Positions 24,645 through 37,734 of a stretch of 64,000 nucleotides of DNA are shown here, piece by piece (within the stretch, counting starts at the first letter, position 1; the number at the start of each line of letters is the position of its first letter). Source of the DNA: Alnus glutinosa (Eukaryota; Streptophyta; Magnoliopsida; Fagales; Betulaceae); the NCBI RefSeq assembly GCF_958979055.1, contig NC_084887.1, positions 28,478,544 through 28,542,543 of the forward strand. The letters are read 5' to 3'. The translations under genes were made by a program, and so were the position numbers. The notes beneath the pieces were generated by a model. It saw nothing but the letters and a program-made list of their open reading frames with translations, did not search any database and was not told the DNA's origin.

Positions 24645-24788
24645 TTAGTCATGCCAACAGAGAAGCATGACTACACATCTCCTGATAATGTATAGCCTTC
24701 CTTTCTGTTCTCGTAGATAACCTCCCAGCTTTCTGCATGACACCTTTCTCTTAGAGTCTCTCATGGCTGCACTGCTCATCATCTTCAT
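24645..24788 (-). CDS. DVL: DVL/ROTUNDIFOLIA-like small peptide
   Basis: This 47-codon gene encodes a member of the plant DEVIL/ROT-FOUR-LIKE peptide family. When overexpressed, these membrane-associated peptides shorten or widen leaves, siliques and other organs. The evidence is the conserved C-terminal RTFL block at residues 19-47 ([20 protein letters not shown] followed by VVMLLCWHD), including the invariant YIIRRC run and the basic stretch before it. The N-terminus ([15 protein letters not shown]) is short and basic, as in the shortest family members. I chose the ATG at 24786-24788 because the frame further upstream translates a GA-repeat (about 24817-24845) that is better read as 5' UTR. 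There are no introns, as is normal for the family. No nearby gene shares its direction. Confidence 0.88.
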   Translation of the reverse strand: MKMMSSAAMRDSKRKVSCRKLGGYLREQKGRLYIIRRCVVMLLCWHD

Positions 24789-24816
24789 ATCTATTTCCTT
24801 AATTTCTAGCTCCTTG

Positions 24817-24818
24817 AC

Positions 24819-24848
<30 letters not shown>
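24817..24848. repeat. (GA)n in the probable DVL 5' UTR
   Basis: A GA dinucleotide run (CT on the gene strand) about 30-60 bp upstream of the DVL start. Such CT-rich leaders are common in plant 5' UTRs. A regulatory role is inference. Confidence 0.6.
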
Positions 24849-24850
<2 letters not shown>

Positions 24851-25279
24851 CAATGAAGGGCACTTGCTGTGTGTTTGGAATAATATTTAGAGGTAAGAAG
24901 GGGTTCATATAAATAGAGCAAAGGAGGACGTGGTGCAAGCTAGGCTCCAAAGAAAGGAAAATGCACATTAAATTTTGGATTCCACGCCCCAAAAACTCTT
25001 CATCTTTTTTGCCACCTCATCCTCTGCACCAACATTTATGAGGGCATCAACCACTAAGATAATTGGTCGGCCATTTATGAGGGCATCCCAGGTCCCAGGC
25101 TCTTGCCAAACTTTTCAATACCACCATGTTATTAATTATAACATAAGAACAGTAGTACTGTAGGAGTAATTTCGTAAGAAGAAACTCTCATGTTTCCTTG
25201 TCATGTCATTTGACTGCATATTTGCATGCGCTACCTCCAATTATTCACCTACCACTGTTTTGCTCCTTGCAGCAACATC

Positions 25280-25873
25280 AAGGGCCGGCGATATATATTT
25301 TGAGGTTTAAGGTGAGAATTTTAAACGAAGACATTTTTTCATGCACCTCACGTACTCTTAATAATAGTTGTTTTTGTAGAGTTATGACTTGTATTTCAAC
25401 AAGTCTTTTTTCGTGAGTTCCAGTCTCTTTATTGGCTTCCTTGTAGTCCACATCATTTTAATTGGATTTCATAATAAGAGAGAAAATGTACTTTTTTCTG
25501 TTGGTATTAATTGTTGTCTTCTTGGGCTTCTAACTATTTATTTCTCTATTGAAAATAGTCTCCAAAGAAAAGATCATGTGTTTTTTAATTTTTCAAAACT
25601 ATTTCAGATTATGATTGAGTTTTTTTTTTTTTTTTTTTCAAATAAACCTATTTTTGAGGGCCTTATTCCATTGGGAAGAAACCATTTCAGCTTAGGATTA
25701 GGCTTTTTTTTTTCTTTTTCTTTTTTTTTCTCAAATAAACTTGTTTTGGGGGCCTTATTCCATTGGAAAAAATCGTTTCAGATTATGATTAAACTTTTTT
25801 TTTTTTTTGAACAAACCTATATTTGGGGACTTTAGGCAACTGCCTAACTCGCCTTATAGTTGAGCCAGCCCTG
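25280..25873. mobile_element. Non-autonomous hAT element, 594 bp
   Basis: The left end AAGGGCCGGCG and the right end CAGCCCTG (complement CAGGGCTGGCTC) match the CAGGGCCGGC termini of a common plant hAT group. The 8-bp flanks GCAACATC (25272-25279) and GCAGCATC (25874-25881) agree at 7 of 8 positions. Inside are three diverged copies of a unit built on CCTTATTCCATTGG and ATTTCAGATTATGATT plus poly(T). No transposase is present. Confidence 0.8.
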
Positions 25874-25881
25874 GCAGCATC

Positions 25882-26510
25882 TTCAATATTTACACCCCAT
25901 CCTCAAAATAAATAATAAATAACACACTCAAAACTTATTAACAAACAAAACTTATATTATTGTGTCATTTTTCACAGATTTAATTTAGGTGATATAAAAA
26001 AAACTACAACCTATTAATGATTTAGATTTAGTTCCCATTTTTTCATAAGAAAGTAAGAAAAAGTAAAATTAAATCTGGATCATTGAGAAAAACCACAGCT
26101 AGCACACATGCTGTAGTTTTTTTACAGTACCTAAACCAAATTCATTTTCCGCTACCAGTCATGTTAAGGCTCAAAACTAACAATGAACTGAAGTTCTCAA
26201 AGAAAATGGCCGGATTTGTTTGACAAAAGTTTTTAGACGGTGCTTTTTTGTTATGACCGATAGATGTGAAATAAAAATGAAAGTAATTTTGAATATTTCA
26301 TGTTCTGAATTATTTAATAATATTTTTACTTTTTAACTTGAAAAAATAAATTACCTAAAAAAAATATTGTCAAACGAGTAGACGCTAGCTAATTAGATGC
26401 TGCATAGGTCGATGGATGCACCCAATCTGGTAGCAAGTACTCCGATCCGTACTTCATTAATCCATACTGGATTTCCCAAGGGGGAGATTATGATTAATTA
26501 CTTCGTAATT

Positions 26511-26541
<31 letters not shown>

Positions 26542-29130
26542 ATGGAAGGCTCTACGTTCAAATTAAAAGATTGCACAGAATCTGAATTCTGAAGGGCTTG
26601 ATCTTCGCCCGACAGATGTTTACACGATTGTTCATCGGCTAATCCAAAAAATGAAACATAATCCCACATGTCTTCTCTCTCGTGCTCCTCCCAACTCACT
26701 TGCATGGCAGCAGCCGATAACATTTTTTAAGAGAAATATGTTTCCTTAATCCACGTCGCAGCGGATTGTCGTGTCTAATTAACCTATTAATCAATCCAAA
26801 CATGATAATATAACAAAATCGCCAAGTTATATTAGTAGACTGCCTCTAATTATTGCAGCGGATTATAGTGCGGCCTAGGGAAGTTTAATTATACTGGCTA
26901 ATTATATATGGCTTGCTCAAATTAAGGATTTAGTTTGCCTAAGCAAAGTTAACGACAAAACTACAAATTTCAAGACAAAATATAATATCAATAAAATAGT
27001 TGTACATATGTTTATAGCGACCACAAGTTTTTCCGGATTAGGTGGTGCTTAAGTAGAATTATTTGACTAAAAAAAGAAGCATCATATATATATAATAGTA
27101 AGTTAAAAAGAAAAGGCCCTGATTCCCAGAATTTATCTGTCTTTTATATATCTTGGCAGTTGGCACCAGGAAATTATAATATCTTCGTCTCTTTTTTGTT
27201 TCATTTGCACTAAGCTCTAGTCTAATTGCCAGACGGCTTGGATTGCAAACAATTAATACAAACAATTGTAAAAAAGTTCTATAAGATTCGGTGTTCGGAC
27301 CGTAACGATTCACTTCTAACGATATAATATTGTCTGTTTTTGGTTCTCCCGAACTAGATTTTTTGGAAGTCACCCGTCCTAACACTACTCTCGCAGAAAC
27401 AAGCTTAACTGCAGAATTCTAATAGGTTTATGGTCATCACGGCTTCAAAACGTATTGTGTTAAGAAATGTGCGTTTATACATATAAATGCATCTCCATTC
27501 CCAGGCGATATGGGATGCTACATGGACAATCCGAAATCTACACGAAAAGTAGGATTAAGAGCCTCTCAAATTATGTCTAAATTTGCATGAAAAAATCCGG
27601 ACAGATAATTGTGAGATAGCACTTATAAAACCTACTTAACAAAATAAAAATTAAGTAATTCAACCACTTAAACGATCAGGTAAATCATATAAATGGTCTC
27701 TCATATTCACCTACTTAAATATATCTAAGGCTTATTGGATGGTGGGCTTTAATTTGGGCCATCCATGTTGGCAAGGATTTGAAAAGCCTCATTTAGGCAG
27801 GACCCACTAGCATTGACGAACAAAAAAGAGCTGAATACAGGGGACAAAGGCCATTTAAGTAATTCCCAAATTGACTCCATTTGTCGAAATGGGGCCAGGA
27901 TTCTGTCTCCAACCCTCAAGGTGTTCTCCTTGCTTGGTTTTCTGTTCTCCCAAATATTAGAAAAAGACATTGTTGTACAGCACAAAGAAGACAGGGTCCG
28001 CACGTGATATATAATCCCAACCTAGATTTTTGCTTTGTGTTCTTCATTAGGGGAGCCTCCTGTCTACACCATGTTTGTTTCATCGATTTTTCTTCTATAA
28101 AAATATCTTCTTCTTCTTCATTAAAATTTACTCTTTGTATCTCTTTTTTAAAAACAGTTTCTTAATTGGATGAACCAGTTGATCGATCGTATCTTTGTCT
28201 TGGTGAATTCAAAGATTATGCATGTCAGATCGAACACCTCCCAATTGCTCGGCACGTACATTGAATTAAGGTTGGCTTCATTAAAATATTAATTTGCAGC
28301 TCAATAAATAAAGAAATGTGTTCCCTAAAAAAAAAAAATCAGTAAAGTATCTGGATTTCGATCCTTCAAAAAATAGTAATTTCTGGGAAAAAAAAAAAAA
28401 AAAACTCCTTCAGCTTTTACAAAGTTCATTAATTGTTATTTAATAATGATAGTTTTCAAGTGATATTGGTAATTGCCTATCATTATTATTTTTATTCATA
28501 CACATCAAAATTTATTGTGTCAGCTATTTCAAACAAATCTAATAGTACATATACTGATGTGGCACTATGTACACCGTTCAATGTATGAAAACAAGATGTT
28601 GATCGTAAAATAAATGTTCTCCATTTTTTATGTCTTACGTTAGGATGATCTAAATTTGCCCTTCTTAATGCAAGCTTTAGTACTAAATTTTTTGTTTTTT
28701 TTTTTTTTTTTTTTTTTTTTGGGTCAAAAAGAGTATTTTAACATTTATTGCGATTGGGAAGATCCTTCAAGTCCAAATGGGCCGACAGTGCGTTCGATTA
28801 GGCCGTACGGATGAAGACAACCTTTTGGCCCATCATAAATTGGGCGTTTGGTAGAATTCCATTTCCATTGGGCCTAAAGTGAAAGACTCGGTACAAATAA
28901 AGCTTGCGGGTTCAAAATGGGCAGAAGGCCCTCATATCTTTCTTTTTAAATCTGCCAAATGTTATGTAATTTTTTTAGAATATTTACATTTTGATGGGCC
29001 ATAACTCTTTGAGCTAGCTCACAAGATCTTTGCAATAAATTATTAATTACCTCATTAAGATCTTTATTTTTTTATTATTATTATTATTTTTAATATGAAT
29101 AAAATCTTTCATAGAACAACAAATACTTAA
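25882..29130. other. Intergenic spacer, no gene seen
   Basis: AT-rich DNA with a (TA)n tract at about 26512-26540 and a poly(T) run near 28690-28720. Short open frames lack recognisable domains and look random. I see no RNA gene. Confidence 0.6.
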
Positions 29131-29497
29131 GAGCACTAGTAGCAGTTACCCTATATTGGTTCCCTTCCCTATATTTAGAGAAAATTTAATGAAAAACATC
29201 AAAAAACCTCCCACAGCAGATGCCCTATATTTAGATGAGGGAGTTTGGAATGAATAGTGATTCTCAATGTATACATGTCTACTATTCATTCCCTATGTAT
29301 TATTTTAATATAAAAGAAGTATAATTAATTGATATAGGGAAGAGAGAAAAATAATAAAATAAGAGTAAAAAATAATATTTAATTGATATAGGGAAAAGTA
29401 AGGAAATCTATTGTGGGGTATTTTTTCATAGGGAATCAAAAAGTAGTTTTGTTCCCTAAACATAGGGAAAATGGTTGGAAATCTGCTGCTAGTGCTC
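29131..29497. mobile_element. PIF/Harbinger (Tourist-like) MITE, 367 bp
   Basis: Terminal inverted repeats GAGCACTAGTAGCAG and CTGCTGCTAGTGCTC are flanked by TAA on both sides (29128-29130 and 29498-29500), the 3-bp TWA duplication of this superfamily. Internal inverted copies of CCCTATATTTAG and a CCCTAAACATAGGG block fit a foldback interior. Confidence 0.85.
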
Positions 29498-29651
29498 TAA
29501 CAAGACTTCAATGGCAACTGGAAGCCAATCCGAACAACGACACCTCAGCCCACAAAGAACAAGATAACAACAAGCCATTCTACTACATAGCTGCAGGCAT
29601 GACACACCCAAGCCTTACAAGCTAACAGCACCATAACTCAGAAAACAAAAA

Positions 29652-29832
29652 GGGAAATGATTTTTTTACATCATATTACCCTACATCAATCCTACATCAA
29701 GACACATAGGATGTGGGATCTCAATGTGGGTTCCATATATGTGGGCCATATATAATATACATGAGTCTCACACCCAATGTGCCTTGGTGTAGGATTGATG
29801 TAAAATAATGTGATGTAGGAAAAATACATCCC
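29652..29832. mobile_element. Foldback MITE, ~180 bp
   Basis: The left arm GGGAAATGATTTTTTTACAT and on to TACATCAATCCTACATCAAG pairs with the right arm, whose complement reads GGGATGTATTTTTCCTACAT and on to TACATCAATCCTACACCAAG. The arms cover nearly half the element. The target duplication is obscured by A-runs. Confidence 0.75.
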
Positions 29833-30833
29833 AAAAAACAATTCCACCGAGAAGCAAGTTATAATTAAGTTCTTTCTAGAGCACTTAAAACTGCCCTTTG
29901 CCATAAATCTCGCACGAACTTCCCATTTAATTTGCGCTAGAATGGACTCCTCAGTCCGAGGAGTATTGTGATGCATCAATTCATTTCGCTGCCTCCAAAG
30001 CTGGTCAACAATAGCCCACTAAATACATACTTTGAGTTGTTTACTTTTAGAAGTAAAATCCCATTATAATTTATAGTTATTGGCTTGCGATATTGTTATT
30101 ACGGCTACTAAGAGTTGCCATACATATCCTGCAGAAAGAGAAATGCTAAATTAATTTCTTTTGAGAATATATCATTTCTTAATTCTAAATGATTAATTAT
30201 TTTATACTCTCTCTCTCTCTTTTAACGAAAGATTTGAGTATTTTATTAATTAAAGATCACAAGCATAAAGGACTTACATCACAAAACATAAAGTTCTGCA
30301 AAATCATAGCAACATGCTATGAGGTTACATAGTCATAAATACAAACAAAATTCTTACAATAAAGTGTTATCTATGGCTTTCATCTTCAGCTAACTCATGT
30401 ACAAAAATAATTAAAGAGCGAATCTGCTCCGAGCAAACTAGATCTAAAACAATGGTAGCCAAATATCCTAAAAATTTATTTAAATCGATCATGAAAGATA
30501 ACCCCCAGAGACGGAGAAGGGGGGCGCCCCCCCTCCCCCCCCCAATTTCTTGAAAAAATAATTATAAAGATGAAAAAATAATTGTAAAAAAATAATAATA
30601 ATAATAATAATAATTCTAGCCCATTGGCCCTTCTCAAATTATGTTGGCCCTTACCCTATTAAATTTTTGCCTTAACCAAATAAACAAACCTAAAAAAAAA
30701 AAAAAAAAGTGCTCTACAATCTACAAATTTGCTATAAACATCAAATGCCGCCGTCAAACAATTTTCTAACCAAACAACTAAATCAAGAATATTTATTATT
30801 TAATTAAAAAAAAAACTGAAACAATAATACCTC

Positions 30834-31105
30834 TTCTCCACCCCTCTCCTTCAGATCCTAAGACCCACTGCACACCTAATCAGACTCCACGGCCAAGCAC
30901 AATAATGCTTTGATGTGGCCCCTAAGCGCATCCACCAACTTCATATGTCCACCGCCATCAGGCCCATCACCACCTCTGGAGTCACCATCTTTCTCCCACA
31001 CAAAAATCGATCGATCACAGGCACTGGGTGGGAGAACAGACCCATCGGGCCTGGGCAAACAACCGACTTATGCTTCTTCTCTAACGTAGTCAGCACAATA
31101 TCACT
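30834..31105 (-). pseudogene. Decayed WD40-repeat gene fragment inside the hAT element
   Basis: On the minus strand the block reads as one and a half WD40 repeats: TLEKKHKSVV, then after a small frameshift PDGSVLPPSACDRSIFVWEK, a glycine-rich loop, LVDALRGHIKALLCLAVESD, and after a stop VCSGS. The CDRSIFVWE and GH...LCLAV patterns are classic WD40 blade ends and resemble the plant JINGUBANG-type WD40 proteins. Stops and a shift show it is not expressed as a full protein. It lies between the element's terminal repeats, so it was probably captured or was the site of an older composite insertion. The donor gene is not in this window. Confidence 0.55.
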
Positions 31106-32216
31106 TTGTAAGTTCTCAAATCCCTAATATTTTCTTCATTTTTTCCGGTCATATGGTGAAGAACTGAAGAAAGAAGAAGAAAACTGAAATATTGAATTGG
31201 GGAAAACTAAAAACGTGAAGAGGAAGAGTCGGAAGACTCACTGTTTGGAAGAATTTGAAAGTCTAGAGAATGGAAGAACTTAGAAGGGGCTAGTCGGCTA
31301 GAGAAAAAGACAAGAAATCAAACAAATTAGAAAATAGAAAATATGCCTACTCGTAGAAACCAAGAAAAGTCTTAATAAAAGAGAAGAAGTCAAAAAGTCA
31401 GAGACAAATTCTTATTTTCTTTTCTCGGTTTTGCACAGTTCAAGAAGAAAAATGTCTTCTTTTTTAGCCTCTTCTAAATAAAAGACTTAGTTCAAAACCA
31501 AGAAAAACTCAAATTTCAAAACCACCAATTTTTTATCGTGAAACGTGAGAAATTGAAAAAAGTGAGAGTGATTATGTGTTATTTGTGAGACTAATTTGTG
31601 TTATTGGTAAATTATAATAATATTTAAAGTGGTATTTGAAATTTGAAAAAGTTTTAACCCTTTAAAAAAAGTGAGTTTTGTCTCTTCGAATCATGATATT
31701 TGTGAATGATGGCTTGGAAGTTGGGGATCAGAAAAGTGGTCTAAGTAGAGTTAATGGATTAATTGAAAAAGAAAGATTGGGTAAAGGTGAGAATTATTAA
31801 ATAGTTTAAATGGTTTGTTCAGTAATTATTGAATGTCTTGTTGATGATTTTTTTTTTATTATTTTTTTTAGTTTTTACTTTACAATATTATAAAATTTTG
31901 ATTTTGAAAATTGTTGATTTAATCTGATTTTTATGACACAGAACATCATTTATATCGCAACACAGAAGCGGTGCAAAATCACTCAACGCAAGTCGCGCTT
32001 GTTGAGATTAGTTTTCTAAGCTCAATTCCTAATATAAGTGGTATTGTAATTTGGATATTATGGTTATTAAATATTGAGAATATTGGTTATTATAGTTTAT
32101 AAGTCTAAACAATTAATCGGATAATTTGACATGTGAAAGCTATTATGTTCTATTGTTTTTTATGTGAGTTTGTTAATTGCTAAAGACTCTAATATAACAA
32201 TGTAAATTTATTTGTA

Positions 32217-34654
32217 GATGATGGGAAAGCCAATTACAATACTTGACTTTTTCAAAAAAAAAATCTACATAGTTTAAATGCCAATGTTGGTGATGTATCA
32301 TCGCCAACTTCTGATATCATAGTTTATGAAAATTCTTCTAAAAAATCTCGAAGAGTTGACGTTAATGAATTTGATATTAGTTCATTGGAGTTTGATCCTG
32401 GATTGTGTCGTCAAATATGGGAGCATAATGTTAATCAACAACATGAAATTCGACGAGCTTACATTAAAGTTGGTCCGTACCAAATAATCCTCCCACAGTA
32501 CCCAAAATCTGGAGATAAAAATCATCTTCGTAGCTTTCAACCTTCGTGGTTCAATCTATTTCCTTCATGACTTGAATATTCGCGCGATAAAAATGCAGCA
32601 TTTTGTCTACCATGCTTTCTCTTTAATAAGCCATGTAGGCATTCTACGCAACGTGTATTCAATATAGATGGATTCAAGAGTTGGAAGAAAGTTAGAGATG
32701 GAAAAAATTGTGCTTTTCTCAATCATATAGGAAAAGATCCTAATTCATTTCACAGAATTGCTGAGAGGCCATACGAAGACTTGAAGAACCAGTCTCATCA
32801 ATACATACAAAATGTGTTTGAAAATTTCACTTCTGAACAAATTGCAAACAATCGACTGCAGTTAAAAGCCTCAATTGATGTTGTTCGAGTGCTTGCATTT
32901 CAAGGTGTTGCTTTTAGAGGTCGAGATGAGAGTGTGGATTCAAAGAATTGTGAAAATTTTCTTGAAATATTGAATTTAATGGTTTCATACAATGAACAGA
33001 TTACTGAAGTAATAGCTAAAACTCCAATGCCTCTTATACATCACCAATGATACAAAAAGAAATTTTACATATTTTTTCAACCAAAGTGAATGAGGCGATT
33101 CGCAAAGAAATTAGTAATGCAAAGTTTTGCATAATGGTTGATGAACCTCGTGATGAGTCAATGAAAGAGCAAATGGCTATAGTTTTAAGATTTGTTGACA
33201 AATATGGTTTTGTGCGAGAACTTTTTTTGGGCTTGTTCATGTCGCTAATACTACGGCACTAACCCTACAAAAGGGTATATATTTTGTATTGTCTCAACAT
33301 AAATTAGCTATTGAAAATATTCGAGGGCAAGGATATGATGGCGTAAGTAACATATACGAGGTGAGTGGAATGAGTTGCAAGCTTTGATTTCAAATGATTG
33401 TCCATATGCCTACTACATTCATTGTTTCGCACATCGTTTACAATTGGTATTAGTGGTGACATCAAAAGAAGTTATTCATGTTCATCAATTTTTCACTGAT
33501 TTGAGTTTTATTGTCAATATTTTTTGTGCCTCATGCAATCGATTTAAAGAATTGCGGATTTCTCAAATTGCTGAAATTGCTTACCTGATTGAAATTAATG
33601 AGATTGAGAGTGGAATTGGACTTAATCAAATTAGTACTTTACAACAGGTTGGAGATACTCGTTGGAGTTTTCACTTAAGATCAGTTTCTAATTTGATCAA
33701 AAATTTTAGTCCAACTTGTGAAGTTATTCTTAAAATCATTAATGTGGGAACTACTTCTTCCCAATGAGCAGAAGCATATTCAGTTTATCAGGTAATGACT
33801 TCATTTGAATTTGTCTTCATCTTACATCTCATGAAAGAAACGATGCAGATCACTGATCATTTATGTCAAGAATTGCAATCAAAATCTCAAGACATTTTAA
33901 GTGTCATGCATCTTGTTTCATCCACTAAAGCATGTATCCAACAATATAGAGATGATAAATGGAATGATTTACTTACCAGCGTGAAGTCATTTTGCAAGAA
34001 ACGCAATATAGATGTCCCAGATATGAATGCTCGTTATGTTGAGAGATGAGGTCGAGCTCGCCATCAACAAGCCGACTTTACAATTAAGCAACATTATCGA
34101 GTGGATTTTTTTGTGCCTCAATAGATTCTCAATTACAAGAATTAAATCTTCAGTTTAGTGGGCATGCAGTGGAGTTGCTTATTCTCAGCCTAGCTCTTGA
34201 TCCTCAAGTCGCACGTAAATATTTTAGAATTGATGATATTTGCCAATTAGTAAATAAGTTTTATCCGCAAGATTTTACTGATCTTGAAAATGAATAGTTG
34301 GAAATAGAACGTAACCATTATAAGCATAATGTAGTTCAACATTCGAGTTTTCGAGCACTGTCAAATATTTCTGAATTATGTCAATGATTGGTTAGTACCG
34401 GAAAATCAGTTATCTACCAACTTGTTTTTCGAGTTACTGTACTTGTGCTTACCCTTCTTGTTTCTACAACAACTACAGAACGAGCATTTTCAGCCATGAA
34501 TATTGTCAAAACTAGGCTTCGCAACAAAATTGAAGATGAGTTTCTGACGGATTCTTTAATGGTTCACATCAAAGGAGAAGTTGTTGCAACAATTAGCATA
34601 GATTCAATCATAGATGATTTTCGAGATTCAAAAAAATGGCGAGTTTCATTTTGA
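32217..34654 (+). pseudogene. hAT-family transposase (DUF4371 plus dimerisation domain), broken
   Basis: A chain of open segments in shifting frames makes one transposase of the TTF-type/DUF4371 group. The start near 32217 reads MMGKPITILDFFKKK. It continues with PGLCRQIWEHNVNQQHEIRR, AAFCLPCFLFNKPCR (the zinc-finger region), LAFQGVAFRGRDES, IRGQGYDGVSN near 33317, PYAYYIHCFAHRLQLVLV near 33404 and VGDTRWSFHLRSVSNL near 33650. The C-terminal dimerisation block TTTTERAFSAMNIVKTRLRN is near 34465. At least eight stops or shifts interrupt it (for example 32569, 33050, 33262, 33767, 34049, 34297, 34388). It is a pseudogene of a once autonomous element. Confidence 0.88.
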
Positions 34655-34995
34655 TAGGTGTTTCGGCTGAAATTTGATGTATTATGAAACCTTTATTTTG
34701 TATAATTTATTTTGTTTAATATTTTTTTTTTTTGGGTTCAAAAATGCCTTGACCCCTGTTCAAAATACTTTTTAGCTCCGTCCCTAATAACCCCTCACAC
34801 CGAACTATCCAAGCCTTGAAAGATAACCTCTCATATCTTATTAACCTTCATCCCATAAATCTCTCATGAGGGCAAATATAAAGAAGAAAAAAACTATTGT
34901 TCAAAGCAAAAACACAACCAGCAAACAGCAGCAGTGGCCAGGAAGGAAATGAACGGCACAGCACGGAGGTAGATGGACGGATGCATAGCGGAGAG

Positions 34996-35607
34996 TTGGG
35001 GTGTAAGATGAGCCCAGCTGATCGTGAACTCGGCTCGGTTCGTTTTGGTTAAACTCGTTCGGTTTCAGCTTGAATAATAAATGAGTCGTTCGCGAACATA
35101 ATAATATGTTCGAATATTAAATTATGCATACTCGTATAAAACTCGGCTCGACTCGGATAAGCTTGTATACTCGTATAACTTCATTTTTACAAAAATAAAA
35201 AATAATAATAATAATTAATTAAATTAAATTAAAAAATTAAATTATTTTAATTTTGTAATAAGAAGGTCTTAAGTAAAAAGGAATTATCTTCCTAATGTGA
35301 TAGATATAACTTGAATTATTGTTGTGAGTTTCATTTTATAGATTTGTGTGTATACAAGTGTGTTTGTGATTATACGTGGCTATATGTATGTGTATGTACG
35401 AGCGTAATGTATGTATGTGCATCATGAATTTAGATACATACATATAAACTCAAGATTATATTATTTAAGATTCAATTTAATTTATTTAATGAACTCAAAT
35501 GATAAAATTTTAACAATACTTAATTAATTAATGAGTATGGATTTACGAAAATGTAAACAATCTTGATATTTACTTTTATATAAGAAATGAATATTCAAAA
35601 AAAAAAA

Positions 35608-35640
<33 letters not shown>

Positions 35641-35836
35641 AGAAATGAATAAGTTAATTGAGCAGTTCGTGATAAGATCGAGCTCGACTCGTGTTTAAAA
35701 TAAAATTAATCGAGACAAGCTTGAATAGAATATCTAACTCGGTGATAAGTTCAAGCTCGACTCGTGTTCAAAATAAAATTAAATGAGCCAAACTTGAACA
35801 TTCAATACTCGACTCAATTCGACTCGAATATAGCCC
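34996..35836. mobile_element. Mutator-like non-autonomous element, ~840 bp
   Basis: The 10-bp direct repeat TAGCGGAGAG brackets it at 34986-34995 and 35837-35846. The ends TTGGGGTGTAAGATGAGCCC and, complemented, GGGCTATATTCGAGTC are loosely inverted. CTCGGCTCG and GAGCTCGACTCG motifs recur in both halves, with a tandem pair of about 77 bp at 35660-35800. A (TA)n tract lies at about 35616-35640. No protein is encoded. Confidence 0.7.
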
Positions 35837-35846
35837 TAGCGGAGAG

Positions 35847-37633
35847 GCCAAAATTGCTAATCTGGTTGGAGAACACCTACAAACAAAAGAAAAAACCAGA
35901 ATGGAAGGGAGATGATAGGATTTGGGAATAGAAAGAGCAAAGGAGAGGACGAGGGAGAAGTCAAATCTGTTTTTATTTTATTCTGCCTTGTTTAGTCAGA
36001 GTGTTTATAGATTTTTTAGATACACAATTTTTACAATAACATAGGTTTCTTCTCATTATTATAATGATGAATCCATGGCCTCATAGAACATATCATCTTG
36101 TAATTGTAAAAACTCATCTGAGAAGTTACTATTAAATTCATCAAAATTACTAAATAAATTTAATAATTTATTTGTAATTCTTCATCAACATCTAATTCAT
36201 TTATTTATTTTTTTAGTTTTACAATCATTTGTATAATGTCATACTTTTACATTTATAACAAATAATTTACTTCTTTAGATTTCTTCTTTCTTGTATAATA
36301 TTCTTGTGGCCTATATGATTTATAATTCTTGAAAATTTTGCTTTGTTTTTTTTTTTAAAGTGTTGAAGGAGCAATAAGTGGAAGAAGACCAAATTGTTCA
36401 ATCTTTGAGTGTTTCTTATAAAAAAATGAAGAAAAATCCGTCCTAGGTAAGTTTGTATAGAAATACAAGTCCAAACCATACTTGGAAAGAAAAACAAAAT
36501 GAAACCGTTGAGTCGCGTTCGAACAGATAAAAGTCTCATCCGAACGGAACCTTGCGAAGAAAGTTCGCGTTCGATCGAGCTTCGATTGGCTAGCGACCGA
36601 TCATCTCAAGTTGTTATATTATGCAGCACTCGTTCGAACAACCATCGACCGAGCCTCTAAGGGGTTGACTGACCTTTCGATTGAGTCTCGTGGGAATTAT
36701 TTTAGCATTTCTCTTGACGGCCTATTTTAACCTAGTAAATGTTGACATTGGAAAATTTTATTGAAATATGACGTTGTAGTTCTTTGAATAAGCTTTCTAA
36801 CGCTACCAAAATTGTCTTCCTATATTAAAATCTCAAGATACGAAAAAGTTAGCTTTTCGAGTTTAGAAATAAATAAATAAAAATATTGGCTAACCGCAGC
36901 CTCAATCTCCCTTAAGAAGAGAAGGGACTCATCCGGACAATGTGTCAAAAATTGTTCAGCATCATTAGTGGGACTCTATGTTACCACCATCATCGATATC
37001 ATGATAATTCATATAAATTATGCATCGATCTGGGATCTGGATCCAAGTCCAAAATGGACGGTGTAGGTTGGTGCATGATGTTCATGTTAAATATTTGTGC
37101 ACCCGATCCAGGACAATTATAACATGCACATATATATATATATATACACCTCTATTTAAACACGTTTAATCATAGTTAATTACCATGCTTATTATAGAAG
37201 AGTGCATGAATAGACAAACAAACCAAAACTGAATGGACCTATTGGGATAACCTGCCAAATGTTGGTTATGGATTATGTAATAGTGATTCTCAAAAGATAC
37301 CAACTTTGAACCTAGATAATAAGACAAAGCCCATGTCAGATGACACCCAATTAGACTATGACACCTGTGACTTTGGGATTCTCAATTAACCAGCCCCATC
37401 CATGTAGGAGAGCCCTCTTTTCTCAATTATCACTCTCAAAAAGCATTAACTGCAACAGATATGAAATCCGATAATGTTGAAGTATTTCCTCAGAAAAAGA
37501 AAAAAAAAGGGTCTCTTATTCCTCTTGCAGGGGGGATGAACTTGCAAAAAACAAGTTCTGGCCACACTCATGTGAATCCCATCAACTTGCTCACTGGGTC
37601 CGACTTTTCATGCAAATCCCACAATTCATGACA
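35847..37633. other. Intergenic spacer upstream of RAV
   Basis: AT-rich with no recognisable gene. About 36505-36720 is a less AT-rich patch with repeated GTTCGA/CGATCGA words, possibly an LTR or MITE remnant. A (TA)n tract is at about 37131-37144. Confidence 0.5.
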
Positions 37634-37641
37634 CTATAAAG
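37634..37641 (+). promoter_or_regulatory. TATA box of the RAV gene
   Basis: CTATAAAG lies about 100 bp before the RAV start codon, a normal spacing for a plant promoter with a leader of roughly 70 bp. Confidence 0.6.
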
Positions 37642-37734
37642 GAATGCATAAAGCACCAACATTTCCACCATCCTCTAAGTTAACCCAAACCCAATACATA
37701 CTACCTCTCTCCTTCAACAAACCTGTGAATAAAA

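Larger units (their letters stand above)
30506..34786 (+). mobile_element. hAT transposon, 4.28 kb, degenerate
   Basis: The ends CAGAGACGGAG and CTCCGTCCCTA form the inverted termini. A perfect 8-bp target duplication ATAACCCC is present at 30498-30505 and 34787-34794, as expected for hAT. The right half encodes a broken transposase with a C-terminal hAT dimerisation domain. The left part (30506-32216) is non-autonomous-looking leader sequence with a decayed WD40 fragment on the opposite strand. The element is inactive as a source of transposase because of many stops, but its ends look intact. Confidence 0.9.

Noticed and set aside
33047..33262. Separate small genes along 32-34.7 kb
   Set aside because: All segments align to one hAT transposase order; they are pieces of a single broken frame.
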